A stretch of 64,000 nt of DNA from Naumovozyma dairenensis CBS 421 (lineage: Eukaryota > Ascomycota > Saccharomycetes > Saccharomycetales > Saccharomycetaceae). The DNA lies in assembly GCF_000227115.2 (NCBI RefSeq), contig NC_016479.1, forward strand, positions 496,001 to 560,000. The letters run 5' to 3'. Within the stretch, counting starts at the first letter, position 1. Every line of letters starts with the position of its first letter. Positions 1-9,943 of this stretch are shown piece by piece. The translations under genes and the position numbers were made by a program. Below the pieces are notes generated by a model. The model was not told the origin of the DNA. It did not search any database and saw nothing but the letters and a program-made list of their open reading frames with translations.

Positions 1-3000
1 GTGATCCAGTCTTAAGAACAGGGAAACCATTATCTGTCGAATTGGGTCCTGGTTTGATGGAAACTATTTATGATGGGATTCAAAGACCATTGAAGGCAAT
101 CAAAGATAAATCACAATCTATTTATATCCCAAGGGGGATAGATGCTCCTGCTTTGGATAGAAAAGTTACATGGCATTTTAACCCCGGGAAATATCAAGTG
201 GGTGATCATATTTCAGGTGGTGATATCTTTGGGTCCATTTATGAGAATTCTTTATTGGAGGACCATAAGATCTTATTACCTCCAAGAGCAAGAGGTACCA
301 TTACATGGATTGCTCCAGCTGGTGAATATACTGTGGATGAGAAAATCTTAGAAGTGGAATTCGATGGTAAGACTTCAGACTATTCAATGTATCATACTTG
401 GCCTGTTCGTGTACCAAGACCTGTTGCAGAAAAATTATCTGCTGATCATCCTCTATTGACCGGTCAAAGAGTTCTAGATGCTTTATTCCCATGTGTTCAA
501 GGTGGTACCACATGTATCCCTGGGGCTTTCGGTTGTGGTAAGACTGTTATCTCTCAATCGTTATCCAAATATTCTAACTCAGATACCATTATCTATGTTG
601 GTTGTTTTGCTAAGGGTACTCAAGTCATGATGGCAGATGGTTCCGATAAATCTATAGAAGAAATTCAAATAGGTGAACAAGTTATGGGTAAAGACGGTAA
701 TCCAAGAACCGTTATCGCTTTGCCTCGTGGTAAAGAAACCATGTATGAAGTTTGTCACATTACTCCACATCGTACAACATCTGGTGAAAACTTTGGTGTA
801 ATGGATTACGTTTGTTCAGGTAACCATAAATTGGTTCTTCGTACACCTCAGAATGTTACTTTGACTACCCATGAATTAGACGGTCAAACCTATACTAATG
901 TTTCTTACTTTGCTTTAGAAGAGTCTGCTTATGGTCAAATAGTCAAGAAGAAAACTAAGAGTTACCAACATCAACGTCATGGTGGTAAACAAGAAACTGA
1001 AAAGAAAGTTAATGAATTTTTAGCTACTATCAATCCAGATTCTATTGAATGGGATGTAGAAGCCAAGGATTATAAAAAACTTGGTTACGATGTGAAGAAA
1101 TCTTCCCACCAAATGATCAATCCGGTTTTCAAAGAATCAGGAAACTTAATCGCTAAACTTAATGAATTAGGCTTTTCTAAAGAAATTGCTCCACAAATGG
1201 GATGGTTGTTAGGTTTCTGGGTTGGTAATGGTTCCATAACCACATCTTCATTTTCCATTGATTCATTAGACACTCAATTACTTGACCGTATCACTGAATA
1301 TGGAAAGTTATTTGCATTAACCACTACCTCTGCTACAAACCATTGTCGTAATTATTCAGGTTCTGGAAATCAAGATATCGAATTATCTAAAATCAACAAT
1401 GGTAAAGTTGAAACTGATGGTACTATAACCTTCGATGACGACACTGAGCGCGAACCTTCTGAACAAGAACTAATTGATATGGAGTCATCTGGTTGCAAAG
1501 CTTCCAGTGAAATGACTGTCGCTCTCGGCGCTCCCTTAGTTCGTGGTAATGCTATCCGCCAACTACTAACGGAAAACAATGTCTTCTTGAAACTTATTGA
1601 ATCCTTTGGAGTGAGAAAAGAAAACGGTTCTGAATACGTTAAGGCCATTCCAATGCATCTATCTTATGATGACATTGAAGTTCGTGAACAATTCATTGCC
1701 GGTTTAGTTGATTCAATTGGTCACGTCAAAAGAACTTCCAATGGTACTATCGAATGTGCTGCAATTTCTACTGCTTATAAATCAGTTTCAGAAGGTCTTA
1801 TTAGATTAGCCCGTTCTCTTGGTATCAAGGTTTCTGTTACCACTAAGAGGGAATGTTTAGATAAACATAACGTGAAACATCAAATATGTTACAGCATCTG
1901 TTTAAGCGGTGCTACTTTAAGTGGTGCTCTAAGATTCTGTGCCCTCGATAAAAACAATGCCAACTCGAAAAAACCATTTGTTAGAGGTCCTGTTCCATTT
2001 TACTTCACTCTTAAGGAAAAAGATGAAGATAATTATTATGGTATTACTCTTCCAGATAGCACTGATAAACAATACTTGTTATCTTCTTTAGCTTTGGTTC
2101 ATAACTGTGGTGAAAGAGGTAACGAAATGGCTGAAGTTTTAATGGAATTCCCAGAATTATTTACTGAACAAACTGGTAGGAAGGAACCAATTATGAAACG
2201 TACTACTTTGGTTGCAAACACATCTAACATGCCTGTTGCAGCAAGAGAAGCATCAATTTATACTGGTATCACATTAGCTGAATATTTCAGAGATCAAGGT
2301 AAGGACGTTTCTATGATTGCAGATTCATCTTCCAGATGGGCTGAAGCTTTAAGAGAAATTTCTGGTCGTTTAGGTGAAATGCCAGCTGATCAAGGTTTCC
2401 CTGCTTATTTAGGTGCTAAATTAGCATCTTTCTACGAAAGAGCTGGTAAAGCCGTTGCATTAGGTTCACCAGATCGTATTGGTTCCGTTTCCATTGTTGC
2501 TGCCGTTTCTCCAGCTGGTGGTGATTTTTCAGATCCTGTTACTACAGCTACTTTAGGTATTACTCAAGTTTTTTGGGGTTTAGATAAGAAATTAGCTCAA
2601 AGAAAACATTTCCCATCTATCAATACTTCCGTATCATATTCCAAATATACTAATGTTTTATCTAAATATTACGATTCTAATTATCCTGAATTCCCAGTTT
2701 TAAGAGATCGTATGAAGGAAATTCTATCAAATGCTGAAGAATTAGAACAAGTTGTCCAATTAGTTGGTAAATCTGCTTTGTCAGACAGTGATAAAATTAC
2801 ATTAGATGTTGCCAATTTGATTAAAGAAGATTTCTTACAACAAAATGGTTATTCTACGTATGATGCGTTCTGTCCAATTTGGAAGACTTTTGATATGATG
2901 AGATCTTTCGTTGCATATAATGATGAAGCTCAAAAGGCTATTGCTGCAGGTGCCAATTGGTCTAAACTTTCTGAAGCTACTAATGATGTCAAACATGCCG

Positions 3001-3110
3001 TTTCTTCATCTAAGTTCTTTGAACCAAGTAGGGGAGAAGAAGAAATTCATGGTGAATTTGAGAAGTTATTGAATAACATGCAAGAAAGATTTGCTGAATC
3101 TACTGATTAA
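1..3110 (+). CDS. VMA1: V-ATPase catalytic subunit A with in-frame intein (5' partial)
   Basis: This is the nucleotide-binding A subunit of the V1 sector of the vacuolar H+-ATPase, which acidifies the vacuole. The gene enters the window already open: the frame starting at base 3 reads DPVLRTGKPLSVELGPG, so the start codon lies upstream of base 1. The Walker A motif GAFGCGKT precedes the intein, and the host protein resumes with CGERGNE at 2106. The C-terminal host part includes SSSRWAEALREISGRLGEMP and runs to TAA at 3108. The precursor must splice out 501 residues at 603-2105 to give working Vma1. Extein residues match S. cerevisiae Vma1 (YDL185W) closely by eye. RPL41 follows on the opposite strand, as at the S. 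cerevisiae YDL185W-YDL184C locus. Identification is very secure; only the 5' end is missing. Confidence 0.98.
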   Translation, partial: DPVLRTGKPLSVELGPGLMETIYDGIQRPLKAIKDKSQSIYIPRGIDAPALDRKVTWHFNPGKYQVGDHISGGDIFGSIYENSLLEDHKILLPPRARGTITWIAPAGEYTVDEKILEVEFDGKTSDYSMYHTWPVRVPRPVAEKLSADHPLLTGQRVLDALFPCVQGGTTCIPGAFGCGKTVISQSLSKYSNSDTIIYVGCFAKGTQVMMADGSDKSIEEIQIGEQVMGKDGNPRTVIALPRGKETMYEVCHITPHRTTSGENFGVMDYVCSGNHKLVLRTPQNVTLTTHELDGQTYTNVSYFALEESAYGQIVKKKTKSYQHQRHGGKQETEKKVNEFLATINPDSIEWDVEAKDYKKLGYDVKKSSHQMINPVFKESGNLIAKLNELGFSKEIAPQMGWLLGFWVGNGSITTSSFSIDSLDTQLLDRITEYGKLFALTTTSATNHCRNYSGSGNQDIELSKINNGKVETDGTITFDDDTEREPSEQELIDMESSGCKASSEMTVALGAPLVRGNAIRQLLTENNVFLKLIESFGVRKENGSEYVKAIPMHLSYDDIEVREQFIAGLVDSIGHVKRTSNGTIECAAISTAYKSVSEGLIRLARSLGIKVSVTTKRECLDKHNVKHQICYSICLSGATLSGALRFCALDKNNANSKKPFVRGPVPFYFTLKEKDEDNYYGITLPDSTDKQYLLSSLALVHNCGERGNEMAEVLMEFPELFTEQTGRKEPIMKRTTLVANTSNMPVAAREASIYTGITLAEYFRDQGKDVSMIADSSSRWAEALREISGRLGEMPADQGFPAYLGAKLASFYERAGKAVALGSPDRIGSVSIVAAVSPAGGDFSDPVTTATLGITQVFWGLDKKLAQRKHFPSINTSVSYSKYTNVLSKYYDSNYPEFPVLRDRMKEILSNAEELEQVVQLVGKSALSDSDKITLDVANLIKEDFLQQNGYSTYDAFCPIWKTFDMMRSFVAYNDEAQKAIAAGANWSKLSEATNDVKHAVSSSKFFEPSRGEEEIHGEFEKLLNNMQERFAESTD
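603..2105 (+). mobile_element. VDE/PI-SceI-type intein in VMA1, endonuclease probably inactive
   Basis: This is a protein-splicing element of 501 residues inserted between YVG and CGERGNE, the classic VMA1 intein site. Splicing residues are present: Cys1 (CFAKGTQ), the block B His in SGNHKLVLRT, the C-terminal His-Asn (LVHN), and Cys at +1. The PI-SceI oxyanion-region Asn of block B appears as Ser here. The homing endonuclease domain has two LAGLIDADG-like motifs. The first reads LLGFWVGNG (Asn codon 1227-1229, intein residue 209) and the second IAGLVDSIG (Ile codon 1716-1718, residue 372). In PI-SceI both positions are catalytic Asp (D218, D326), so DNA cleavage is probably lost while splicing is kept. 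The PI-SceI intein is 454 residues; the extra length lies mainly between the motifs, in an acidic Ser/Thr/Asn-rich stretch. Whether it still splices is inferred. Confidence 0.95.
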
Positions 3111-3696
3111 ACTGAGCATGCACTCAGAAATGATAAATAAGAATTTTTATAAACTGTTTTACTGAGAGAAAGAAAATAGTTAACTTCATATTACTGACGA
3201 ATTATTAGTCCATCCCATTTTGATCGTGATGGATAATTTTTTGTTGCAAGACATCTATACCTATATACAAGAAAAATCATATTATAATAAACAATATTAA
3301 TATATAAAAACTTTCTCAATAGTATCTAACGTAACTTTACGCCAACGAAGTCACACTCTAAGTAATGACATTAAAGAATCAATGACAGTTGTAGATGGAC
3401 AATTGTATATTAATAAAGTATATACATTAAACAATTAATTTAGAAATATTTGAGATTAAATATAAAAAGGGTNNNNNNNNNNNNNNNNNNNNAGATTAAA
3501 TATAAAAAGGTACGTCGAATCTTAACATCTTTCAACATCAATCACTTGTATAACGCAAACCAAATCATTCTCCGTATACTTCTTCAATCAATAATACGAA
3601 TTGCGCTGAGGGGATTTACAGCTAGATAATAGTCGGAGATAACTTAATAAATGAAAGAAAAAAAAATTCAATCAATTAACATATTAGGTGATCCGA
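3111..3696. other. VMA1-RPL41 convergent intergenic region with an assembly gap
   Basis: This is AT-rich sequence holding the 3' ends of VMA1 and RPL41. No further gene is visible. It contains the gap at 3473-3492. Confidence 0.8.
3473..3492. other. Assembly gap (20 N) flanked by an 18-bp direct repeat
   Basis: The 18 bases agattaaatataaaaagg occur at 3453-3470 and again at 3493-3510, directly beside the gap. This looks like two contig ends that overlap and were not merged, so the true gap may be zero or negative. Confidence 0.9.
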
Positions 3697-3774
3697 TTAT
3701 TTAGATCTAGCTCTGACCTTCCGTCTCTTTCTCTTAAGTCTTCTAGTTCTCTTCTTTCTCCACTTAGCTCTCAT
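3697..3774 (-). CDS. RPL41: 60S ribosomal protein eL41 (25 aa)
   Basis: This is a very short ribosomal protein of the large subunit. The reverse strand reads ATG at 3774 to TAA at 3697 and encodes 25 residues, of which most are Arg or Lys. It starts [14 protein letters not shown] and ends VRARSK. Length and composition equal yeast Rpl41 exactly, so the call is firm although it is far below usual ORF cut-offs. There is no intron. In S. cerevisiae one copy (YDL184C) neighbours VMA1 and the other (YDL133C-A) neighbours SRF1. Here a single copy sits between both, which bears on the duplication history. A Reb1-type CGGGTAA lies upstream at 4000-4006. Confidence 0.97.
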
Positions 3775-4380
3775 TGCGATGAATGGATCTATATGGTTTT
3801 CGTAAAGTTAATATTAATGATAAGAAACCAATTGACAAAAACCTTAAAAATAATTGAATATTAGAAGTAAAATATATGGAAACAAAATGCAAGTCATTGA
3901 TATTAAATACCAAGGAATGAATAGTTTTCAATTGACAAAAAAGGCATCGGGAATTGTATCCCTAACATGAAATCTGGATTAAAATTAGTGATATCCATGC
4001 GGGTAATGGCAAATTTTACGATTTTTGGAATTTCATGGAACTGCGCCGCGTCTCCGTTTCATATGAGGAGAAGAAAAAAAAGTGACCAAGAAATATAAAT
4101 CCAAATCTTTTGTTGTTATTTTGAATAAGCTGTGGGTGGTTTAGGTTGCTTTCTGAGAATGTCTGGGTCTCACAGTCATAAAATTTACTTTGTGTTTAAA
4201 AACAAATAAGAACCCTTTAAAATTTGATGACAATCATATATTCGTTTAAGACCTGGTACATCATTCGAATAAACGCTAGTTTTGCCAAGATGGCACTTTT
4301 GCCATCCAACAACACGAAGGAAAAACGCATTCAGGAATAGAATTTATTACAATTCGAGAACATCTCCTTAATATACAATA
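3775..4380. promoter_or_regulatory. Divergent promoter region of RPL41 and SRF1
   Basis: This 606-bp divergent intergenic region has poly(A/T) tracts and one CGGGTAA (Reb1 core, 4000-4006) followed by an A/T-rich stretch, which is typical of nucleosome-free yeast promoters. I could not find a convincing Rap1 site. No additional ORF is supported. Confidence 0.5.
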
Positions 4381-5811
4381 ATGAGCTCGCTGACAGACTT
4401 AACATCAGTTACCAACGATGCCCGGGAGAGATCAGCGAAGAATGGGGAACTACCTGATGAGGAGTCACAGCACGTACGTAGCAATGATGAACCTAGTAAC
4501 GCTAATGCTATCCGAACCAACAAGGGTGATAAGTATAAGGTAGGGGTTGCCGATTCCTTAAATTTTTATGCTATCCATCCAACAACTGTACCGCCATTTG
4601 AACTTGATGCGCAATTCCAAAAGGCAAAGCTCAAAACATCAATGGAATCATCTAGAGAAGAACATATTGCAAGTTTGAATGGGATTAAGAGGGATCACCA
4701 TCAGTTTAGGGATCAATTTCTTGTGACTCATGATAATAAATGGGACAGTTTTATTGCGAATATTGGTTCCAATGTAGCATATTCCAATAAACAGCGCTAT
4801 GTTGTCGATTCTGAATCCACAGATACAGAATCATCAGCCCATAGTTTTGACGGTAGTTTCCGTGAAAAAAATGCCCACTTCTTGAGCTCCTATGATGATG
4901 AAACAAGAAGGAAGAATCAAGTTGATGAAGCTGAACGGGAGAGGAAACGTGTCAGGGACGAAATATTGGAAGATTTAACAAGCGAATGGGAAGGTCAGAA
5001 AAGACTGGATGCCATATTCAACTTACCAGTGGTAGAAGATTATAATTTCAAGAATCAAAAGGATAGGAATGAATGGATGGATTATGTATCTAAAGTCAAA
5101 GAATTCTATTATGGAAAACATCCAAAGAAAAAGGATTTGAATAACCCATCCCTGTCAGATAGTAGCTCGATCAGGAGCAACAGAACATCACACCGTCAAG
5201 AATGGCTTGAGGAATTGAATAAAGAAAAGGAGAAATTACGTCAGTTAAAGCAGAGAAAGATACAACAATGGAGTCCAGGACTAATACGGCTGGGGCTAGA
5301 CAATCAGTATCTCCCATTAGGGTTTAGGATCGTCATTGGGATTCTTTGCCTTATATCGTTAGGACTAGCTGTAAGGATTTTCCAGAATTCTTCTTCTACT
5401 ATTCCATCTATCTCAAGATCCATACCGCAACAACCAAGCACTATTATGGCAATAGTTGTCAATGCTGTCGCAACTGTCTATACTATCTACATTGCTCATG
5501 ATGAGTTTTCTGGGAAACCAATTGGATTAAGGAACCCTCTTCATAAAATCAAGCTAATCTTATTGGATTTACTCTTCATTATATTCTCTAGTGCAAATCT
5601 AGCACTGGCATTTAATGCAAGATATGATAAACTATGGGTATGTACAGATGACGAGGATACGATTCATACCGTTCCAAAAGTCTCATATATATGTCGAAAA
5701 CAAAAGGCATTATCTTCGTTTTTATTCGTCGCCTTATTCATGTGGGTGGTAACTTTCACAGTCAGTATTGTCCGTGTTATTGAAAGAGTAAGTTCCTCAT
5801 CAAGAGATTAA
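4381..5811 (+). CDS. SRF1: Srf1-like membrane protein, regulator of phospholipase D
   Basis: This is a 476-residue protein. The first roughly 310 residues are soluble and charged, with a Lys/Arg/Glu-rich coiled-coil-like stretch (DEAERERKRVRDE; WLEELNKEKEKLRQLKQRK). Four hydrophobic segments follow at about 317-338, 355-376, 391-412 and 442-466. S. cerevisiae Srf1 (YDL133W) is a multispanning protein that regulates the phospholipase D Spo14. The call rests on topology and on position: in S. cerevisiae SRF1 lies between RPL41B and CDC53, exactly as here. I did not recall its sequence well enough to confirm by residue matching. The start ATG at 4381 is the first in the frame. Confidence 0.75.
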   Translation: MSSLTDLTSVTNDARERSAKNGELPDEESQHVRSNDEPSNANAIRTNKGDKYKVGVADSLNFYAIHPTTVPPFELDAQFQKAKLKTSMESSREEHIASLNGIKRDHHQFRDQFLVTHDNKWDSFIANIGSNVAYSNKQRYVVDSESTDTESSAHSFDGSFREKNAHFLSSYDDETRRKNQVDEAERERKRVRDEILEDLTSEWEGQKRLDAIFNLPVVEDYNFKNQKDRNEWMDYVSKVKEFYYGKHPKKKDLNNPSLSDSSSIRSNRTSHRQEWLEELNKEKEKLRQLKQRKIQQWSPGLIRLGLDNQYLPLGFRIVIGILCLISLGLAVRIFQNSSSTIPSISRSIPQQPSTIMAIVVNAVATVYTIYIAHDEFSGKPIGLRNPLHKIKLILLDLLFIIFSSANLALAFNARYDKLWVCTDDEDTIHTVPKVSYICRKQKALSSFLFVALFMWVVTFTVSIVRVIERVSSSSRD

Positions 5812-6447
5812 GCCACATGTATTTAGCTAACTTCAGATTATATACAAACTATCTAGCACATCAAATCTATATACCAATTAAAACAATATTCATTTCATAC
5901 ATATGTTAGTTCATGGCTTTTGCTGATTTTAAACAGTAAAAATACGTTCTATAATAATAGGAAATGAATGTCACAAGGTATAATAGTCGTAGAGGATATT
6001 CAATTGAACTATTCGAACTAAATATTGATTGGCAATTTATAAACATATGCTGCATCGTACGTTAAGCTTGAATCTTATCTAGGTTATTGTATTACCCTGT
6101 CGTAGATTTTTAAATAATGGATTCTTGACCAGAAATTATTCTCTAAAAAGGCGGAAGATTCGACTATAGTGTTTACGAGAAACAAAAGGTTAAGAAAGTA
6201 CAGTAAAGCCTTACTACTTACAAAAGAACCCTGATTTAGAGGAGAATCGATAACTTGGTCTCTCTTATCAATTGCATATATTTTATTATTTACCATTCAA
6301 TACCACAGAAGTTAGTTATTACTGAGGTACTTTCAAAATTGATTGAATCAGCAGTGCATAATAAAGATTCCACCCTAAACTAAACATAATCTAAGCAACT
6401 ATAAAGTTCCAAGAGTAATAGCTAGAAACGAGACAAATATCCACAAA
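5812..6447. other. SRF1-CDC53 intergenic region
   Basis: This is AT-rich tandem intergenic sequence of 636 bp that should hold the SRF1 3' end and the CDC53 promoter. No other gene or RNA is recognised. Confidence 0.6.
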
Positions 6448-8898
6448 ATGCCTGACAGTTTACCAAAATCAGATGACCTTGAAGCCACCTGGAATTTTAT
6501 CCAACCTGGAATTACTCAAATTCTAGGAGATGACAACTCTGCAAATTCATCAATTACAGGTGTCGATAAAATTCTTTCCCCAACCATGTATATGGAAGTA
6601 TACACAGCCATTTATAATTATTGTGTAAATAAATCAAGATCTTCTGGACAATTTAATACAGATAAACAAACTTTGAATAACCAATCATCTATTTTAGTTG
6701 GTAGTGAAATATACGAAAAATTAAAAAAATATTTGAAGAAATATGTGTCTAGCTTCCAGAAGAATGCACATGAATCATTTTTGCAATTTTACGTTAGACG
6801 TTGGAAAAGATTTACCATTGGTGCCATTTTCCTAAACCATGCCTTCGATTATATGAATAGATACTGGGTTCAAAAGGAAAGAAGCGATGGCAAAAGGTAC
6901 ATTTTTGATGTGAATACCTTATGTTTAATGACTTGGAAAGAAGTCCTTTTTGATCCAAATAGTGAACAATTGGTTAAGGAGGTTCTTGAACAAATCACTG
7001 CAGAAAGAGACGGAAATATTATCCAGAGAGGTAACGTCATTACAGCCATCAAGTCTCTTGTGGCTTTAGGTATTGATCCTCAAGATTTGAAGAAATTGAA
7101 TTTGAACGTTTATATCCAAGTATTTGAAAAACCATTTTTAAAGAAAACTGAGGAATACTACACTTCATATTCTCAAAATTATCTGGCCTCCCATTCTGTG
7201 ACAGAATATATATTTGAAGCTCATGAATTAATCAACCGTGAGGAAAAAGGTATGGCAATGTATTGGGATGATCACACGAAGAAACCTCTTTCTGAAACTT
7301 TAAATAATGTACTGATTAAAAACCATATTGAACAATTGGAGAAAAACTTTACTACATTGTTGGACTCTAGGGATCATCAAAAGATATCTGCATTATTTAC
7401 ATTGATGCAAAGAGATTTCATGTTATTACCGAACTTAAGCGTTGCATATGAACAATATATCAAACAAACTGGTGAAGAGGCTATCTCCGAGTTAATAGCC
7501 TCTCATAAAGCCGCCGTCATGAATTCATCTAACGAAAACATCAAGAAAAATCCTAATGCAGCTATCAATTCGTTACCACCAAAAGAATACATTAAAAAAT
7601 TACTCGATATTTATGCAATCTTCCGTAGTATCACTACAGAATGTTTCAAAAATGATTCTATATTCGCAAAAGCATTAGACAATGCCTGTAGATCTTACAT
7701 AAATAATAACGAGTTAGCAATTCCACCTGGAGCGCCAAGATCTGCCACATCCAAGACAGCAGAAATGCTAGCCAAATATAGTGATCAACTGTTGAAGAAG
7801 TCTACTAAGCCAGAGGTTACTCAGGATATGTCCGTTGATGATATAATGATGATCTTCAAATTTTTAACTGACAAGGATGCTTTTGAATCCCATTACCGTA
7901 GATTATTTGCTAAAAGATTAATTCATGGAACATCAACATCTGATGAAGATGAGGAATCCATTATTCAAAGATTACAAAGTGAAAATAGTATGGAATATGC
8001 AGGTAAGATTACGAAAATGTTCCAAGATGTTAGGCTCTCTAAGATATTGGAAGAAGACTTTGATGTCATAATTAAAAAGGAACAGCAGGTTACCGGGAAT
8101 AAAATCCCGGATTTGCAGCCCTTTATACTTGCCGAAAATATGTGGCCATTTACATACCAAGAAGTCGAATTCAAACTACCACAGGATTTACAACAATCAT
8201 ATAAAAAGCTAGAGGAAATATATACAGAAAAACATAATGGAAGAATTCTGAAGTGGCTGTGGCCGTTATGTCGTGGTGAATTGAGTGCAGCTATCGGTAA
8301 ACCAGGTCGTCCAGCATTCCATTTTACAGTGACATTATTTCAAATGGCTATATTATTACTGTTTAATGAAAAGGATGTTTTAACTTTAGAGAACATTCAA
8401 GAAGCCACGAATCTAAATCTACAAAATATTGCCGCTGCCATGGTGCCATTCATTAAATATAAATTACTTCAACAATCTCCTCCTGGGTTGGAAGCCTTGA
8501 TGAAACCTGATACAGAATTTAAAATATCACTTCCATACAAAGCTTTAAGAACGAACATCAATTTTGCCGGTGGTGTTAAAAGTGATATATTGAACGGATT
8601 AATATCAGCTGATGGTACAACGAAAAGAGTTCCAGGTACCAATGGATTAACTGAAAACGAAAAGATTGAGAAAGAGTTAAATGCTGAAAGGCAAATATTC
8701 TTGGAAGCTTGTATTGTCAGAATCATGAAGGCGAAAAGAAAATCACCTCATTCGATGTTGGTAAATGAGTGTATAGCGCAAGCTCATCAGCGATTTAATG
8801 CTAAAGTTTCCATGATAAAGAAAGCTATTGATAGTTTGATTCAAAAAGGTTATCTTCAAAGATGTGATGATGGTGAATCATACTCATATTTAGCCTGA
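6448..8898 (+). CDS. CDC53: Cullin Cdc53, scaffold of SCF ubiquitin ligases
   Basis: This is the cullin that joins Skp1/F-box adaptors to the RING protein Hrt1/Rbx1 in SCF E3 ligases, which drive G1/S and other transitions. The protein is 816 residues; S. cerevisiae Cdc53 has 815. The N-terminal part forms cullin repeats and the C-terminal part the cullin homology and winged-helix domains. The neddylation motif IVRIMKAKRK is intact, with the acceptor Lys at 761, 55 residues from the end as in S. cerevisiae (K760). The extreme C-terminus QRCDDGESYSYLA is the conserved cullin ending. The short sequence before ATG 6448 (ccacaaaATG) has the A-rich context usual for yeast starts. It lies directly downstream of SRF1, which preserves the YDL133W-YDL132W pair. 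Confidence 0.98.
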   Translation: MPDSLPKSDDLEATWNFIQPGITQILGDDNSANSSITGVDKILSPTMYMEVYTAIYNYCVNKSRSSGQFNTDKQTLNNQSSILVGSEIYEKLKKYLKKYVSSFQKNAHESFLQFYVRRWKRFTIGAIFLNHAFDYMNRYWVQKERSDGKRYIFDVNTLCLMTWKEVLFDPNSEQLVKEVLEQITAERDGNIIQRGNVITAIKSLVALGIDPQDLKKLNLNVYIQVFEKPFLKKTEEYYTSYSQNYLASHSVTEYIFEAHELINREEKGMAMYWDDHTKKPLSETLNNVLIKNHIEQLEKNFTTLLDSRDHQKISALFTLMQRDFMLLPNLSVAYEQYIKQTGEEAISELIASHKAAVMNSSNENIKKNPNAAINSLPPKEYIKKLLDIYAIFRSITTECFKNDSIFAKALDNACRSYINNNELAIPPGAPRSATSKTAEMLAKYSDQLLKKSTKPEVTQDMSVDDIMMIFKFLTDKDAFESHYRRLFAKRLIHGTSTSDEDEESIIQRLQSENSMEYAGKITKMFQDVRLSKILEEDFDVIIKKEQQVTGNKIPDLQPFILAENMWPFTYQEVEFKLPQDLQQSYKKLEEIYTEKHNGRILKWLWPLCRGELSAAIGKPGRPAFHFTVTLFQMAILLLFNEKDVLTLENIQEATNLNLQNIAAAMVPFIKYKLLQQSPPGLEALMKPDTEFKISLPYKALRTNINFAGGVKSDILNGLISADGTTKRVPGTNGLTENEKIEKELNAERQIFLEACIVRIMKAKRKSPHSMLVNECIAQAHQRFNAKVSMIKKAIDSLIQKGYLQRCDDGESYSYLA

Positions 8899-9943
8899 AA
8901 AAAATTAGTGGAAGGGAATAGAAACTGGAATAACAACTGCAACCACAGAACGAAAAGAATTATTTTCCATATGCATCTGTAAACTATATTATATTATTAT
9001 ATATATAAATAGCGAATGCTTTCTGCACATAGTTTATACTAATTCTATATAACTTAACATATATATTAATTACCTTAGTTTTAAACTCATTATTATGGGG
9101 ATTGGACTCGGAGGTTGAGTGAGCAATCATAAGCTTTTTATTTGCAATTCATACGTACTACTATTCAAGAAAAATAACATATAATCTCAGCACGACACAA
9201 TTAAACAGAAATACTCGATAACCCAAACCCTCATCTGATTAGAAAATAATCCTAATCTTGCCCTTCAATTTATGATTTTAAAATGTCCAGTATATTTCAA
9301 GATACCCTCAAATTAAGTTGCATATATCATTTTGTAATTACTTCTTTCCGGAATAAATTTGTCAATAATGCGGTGGAAAGCAGTATTATTGGGATCCTTT
9401 AGAAGTAAGCTCTACGATAGTTCCCGATTTCTGTCAATTGCCAAATACAGCTTCAAGGAACCCTCGGCTGTCATTTGTTTTTTTGGATGACACACTCGCA
9501 CACCCTTTTGAAATTCCGTTGAATTTAAAAACTTAAAAACTGTGGCCGGGAAACGCGCACTGTTTGCGAAATTTCGTTAGCGTTATGAAAAAATCAAAAC
9601 TGGGTCAACTCGAGAGAAAATTCCCCAGTAAATTTGAAAAATCCACAGGAATTTTACCTGAGAAGAACAGAGGCTTCAAGAAAAGTTATTTGAGTCACTT
9701 GAAATTAGACACGAATAAATCACTTTTACACTGAAAGCTACGCAGTGATTCCTCTCTGTTATATAACTGAATTCAGGAAGATCAGAATTAATCTAAATAA
9801 AACGATATATAAAAGACAACCAAATCTTTGTCTAATAAGAAAATCTTGTGTTTTCCTAAATGTTTTATTATTTCTACATTTCCTCCTTCAAAGGACGAAA
9901 AGTAACTAAAAAAAAAACAAATAATCTTTTATAGTATACAAAA
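8899..9943. promoter_or_regulatory. CDC53-LYS20/21 intergenic region with lysine gene promoter
   Basis: This 1045-bp stretch has no gene. It contains an exact Gcn4 core TGAGTCA at 9691-9697 and a TATA element near 9806 (gatatataaaagac) ahead of the LYS20/21 ATG at 9944. A partial match to the Lys14 motif (ttccgttgaa near 9509) is too weak to call. Confidence 0.55.
9691..9697. promoter_or_regulatory. Gcn4 site TGAGTCA upstream of LYS20/21
   Basis: This is an exact match to the Gcn4 core, about 250 bp before the homocitrate synthase start. General amino-acid control of lysine genes is known in yeast; use at this site is inferred. Confidence 0.6.
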
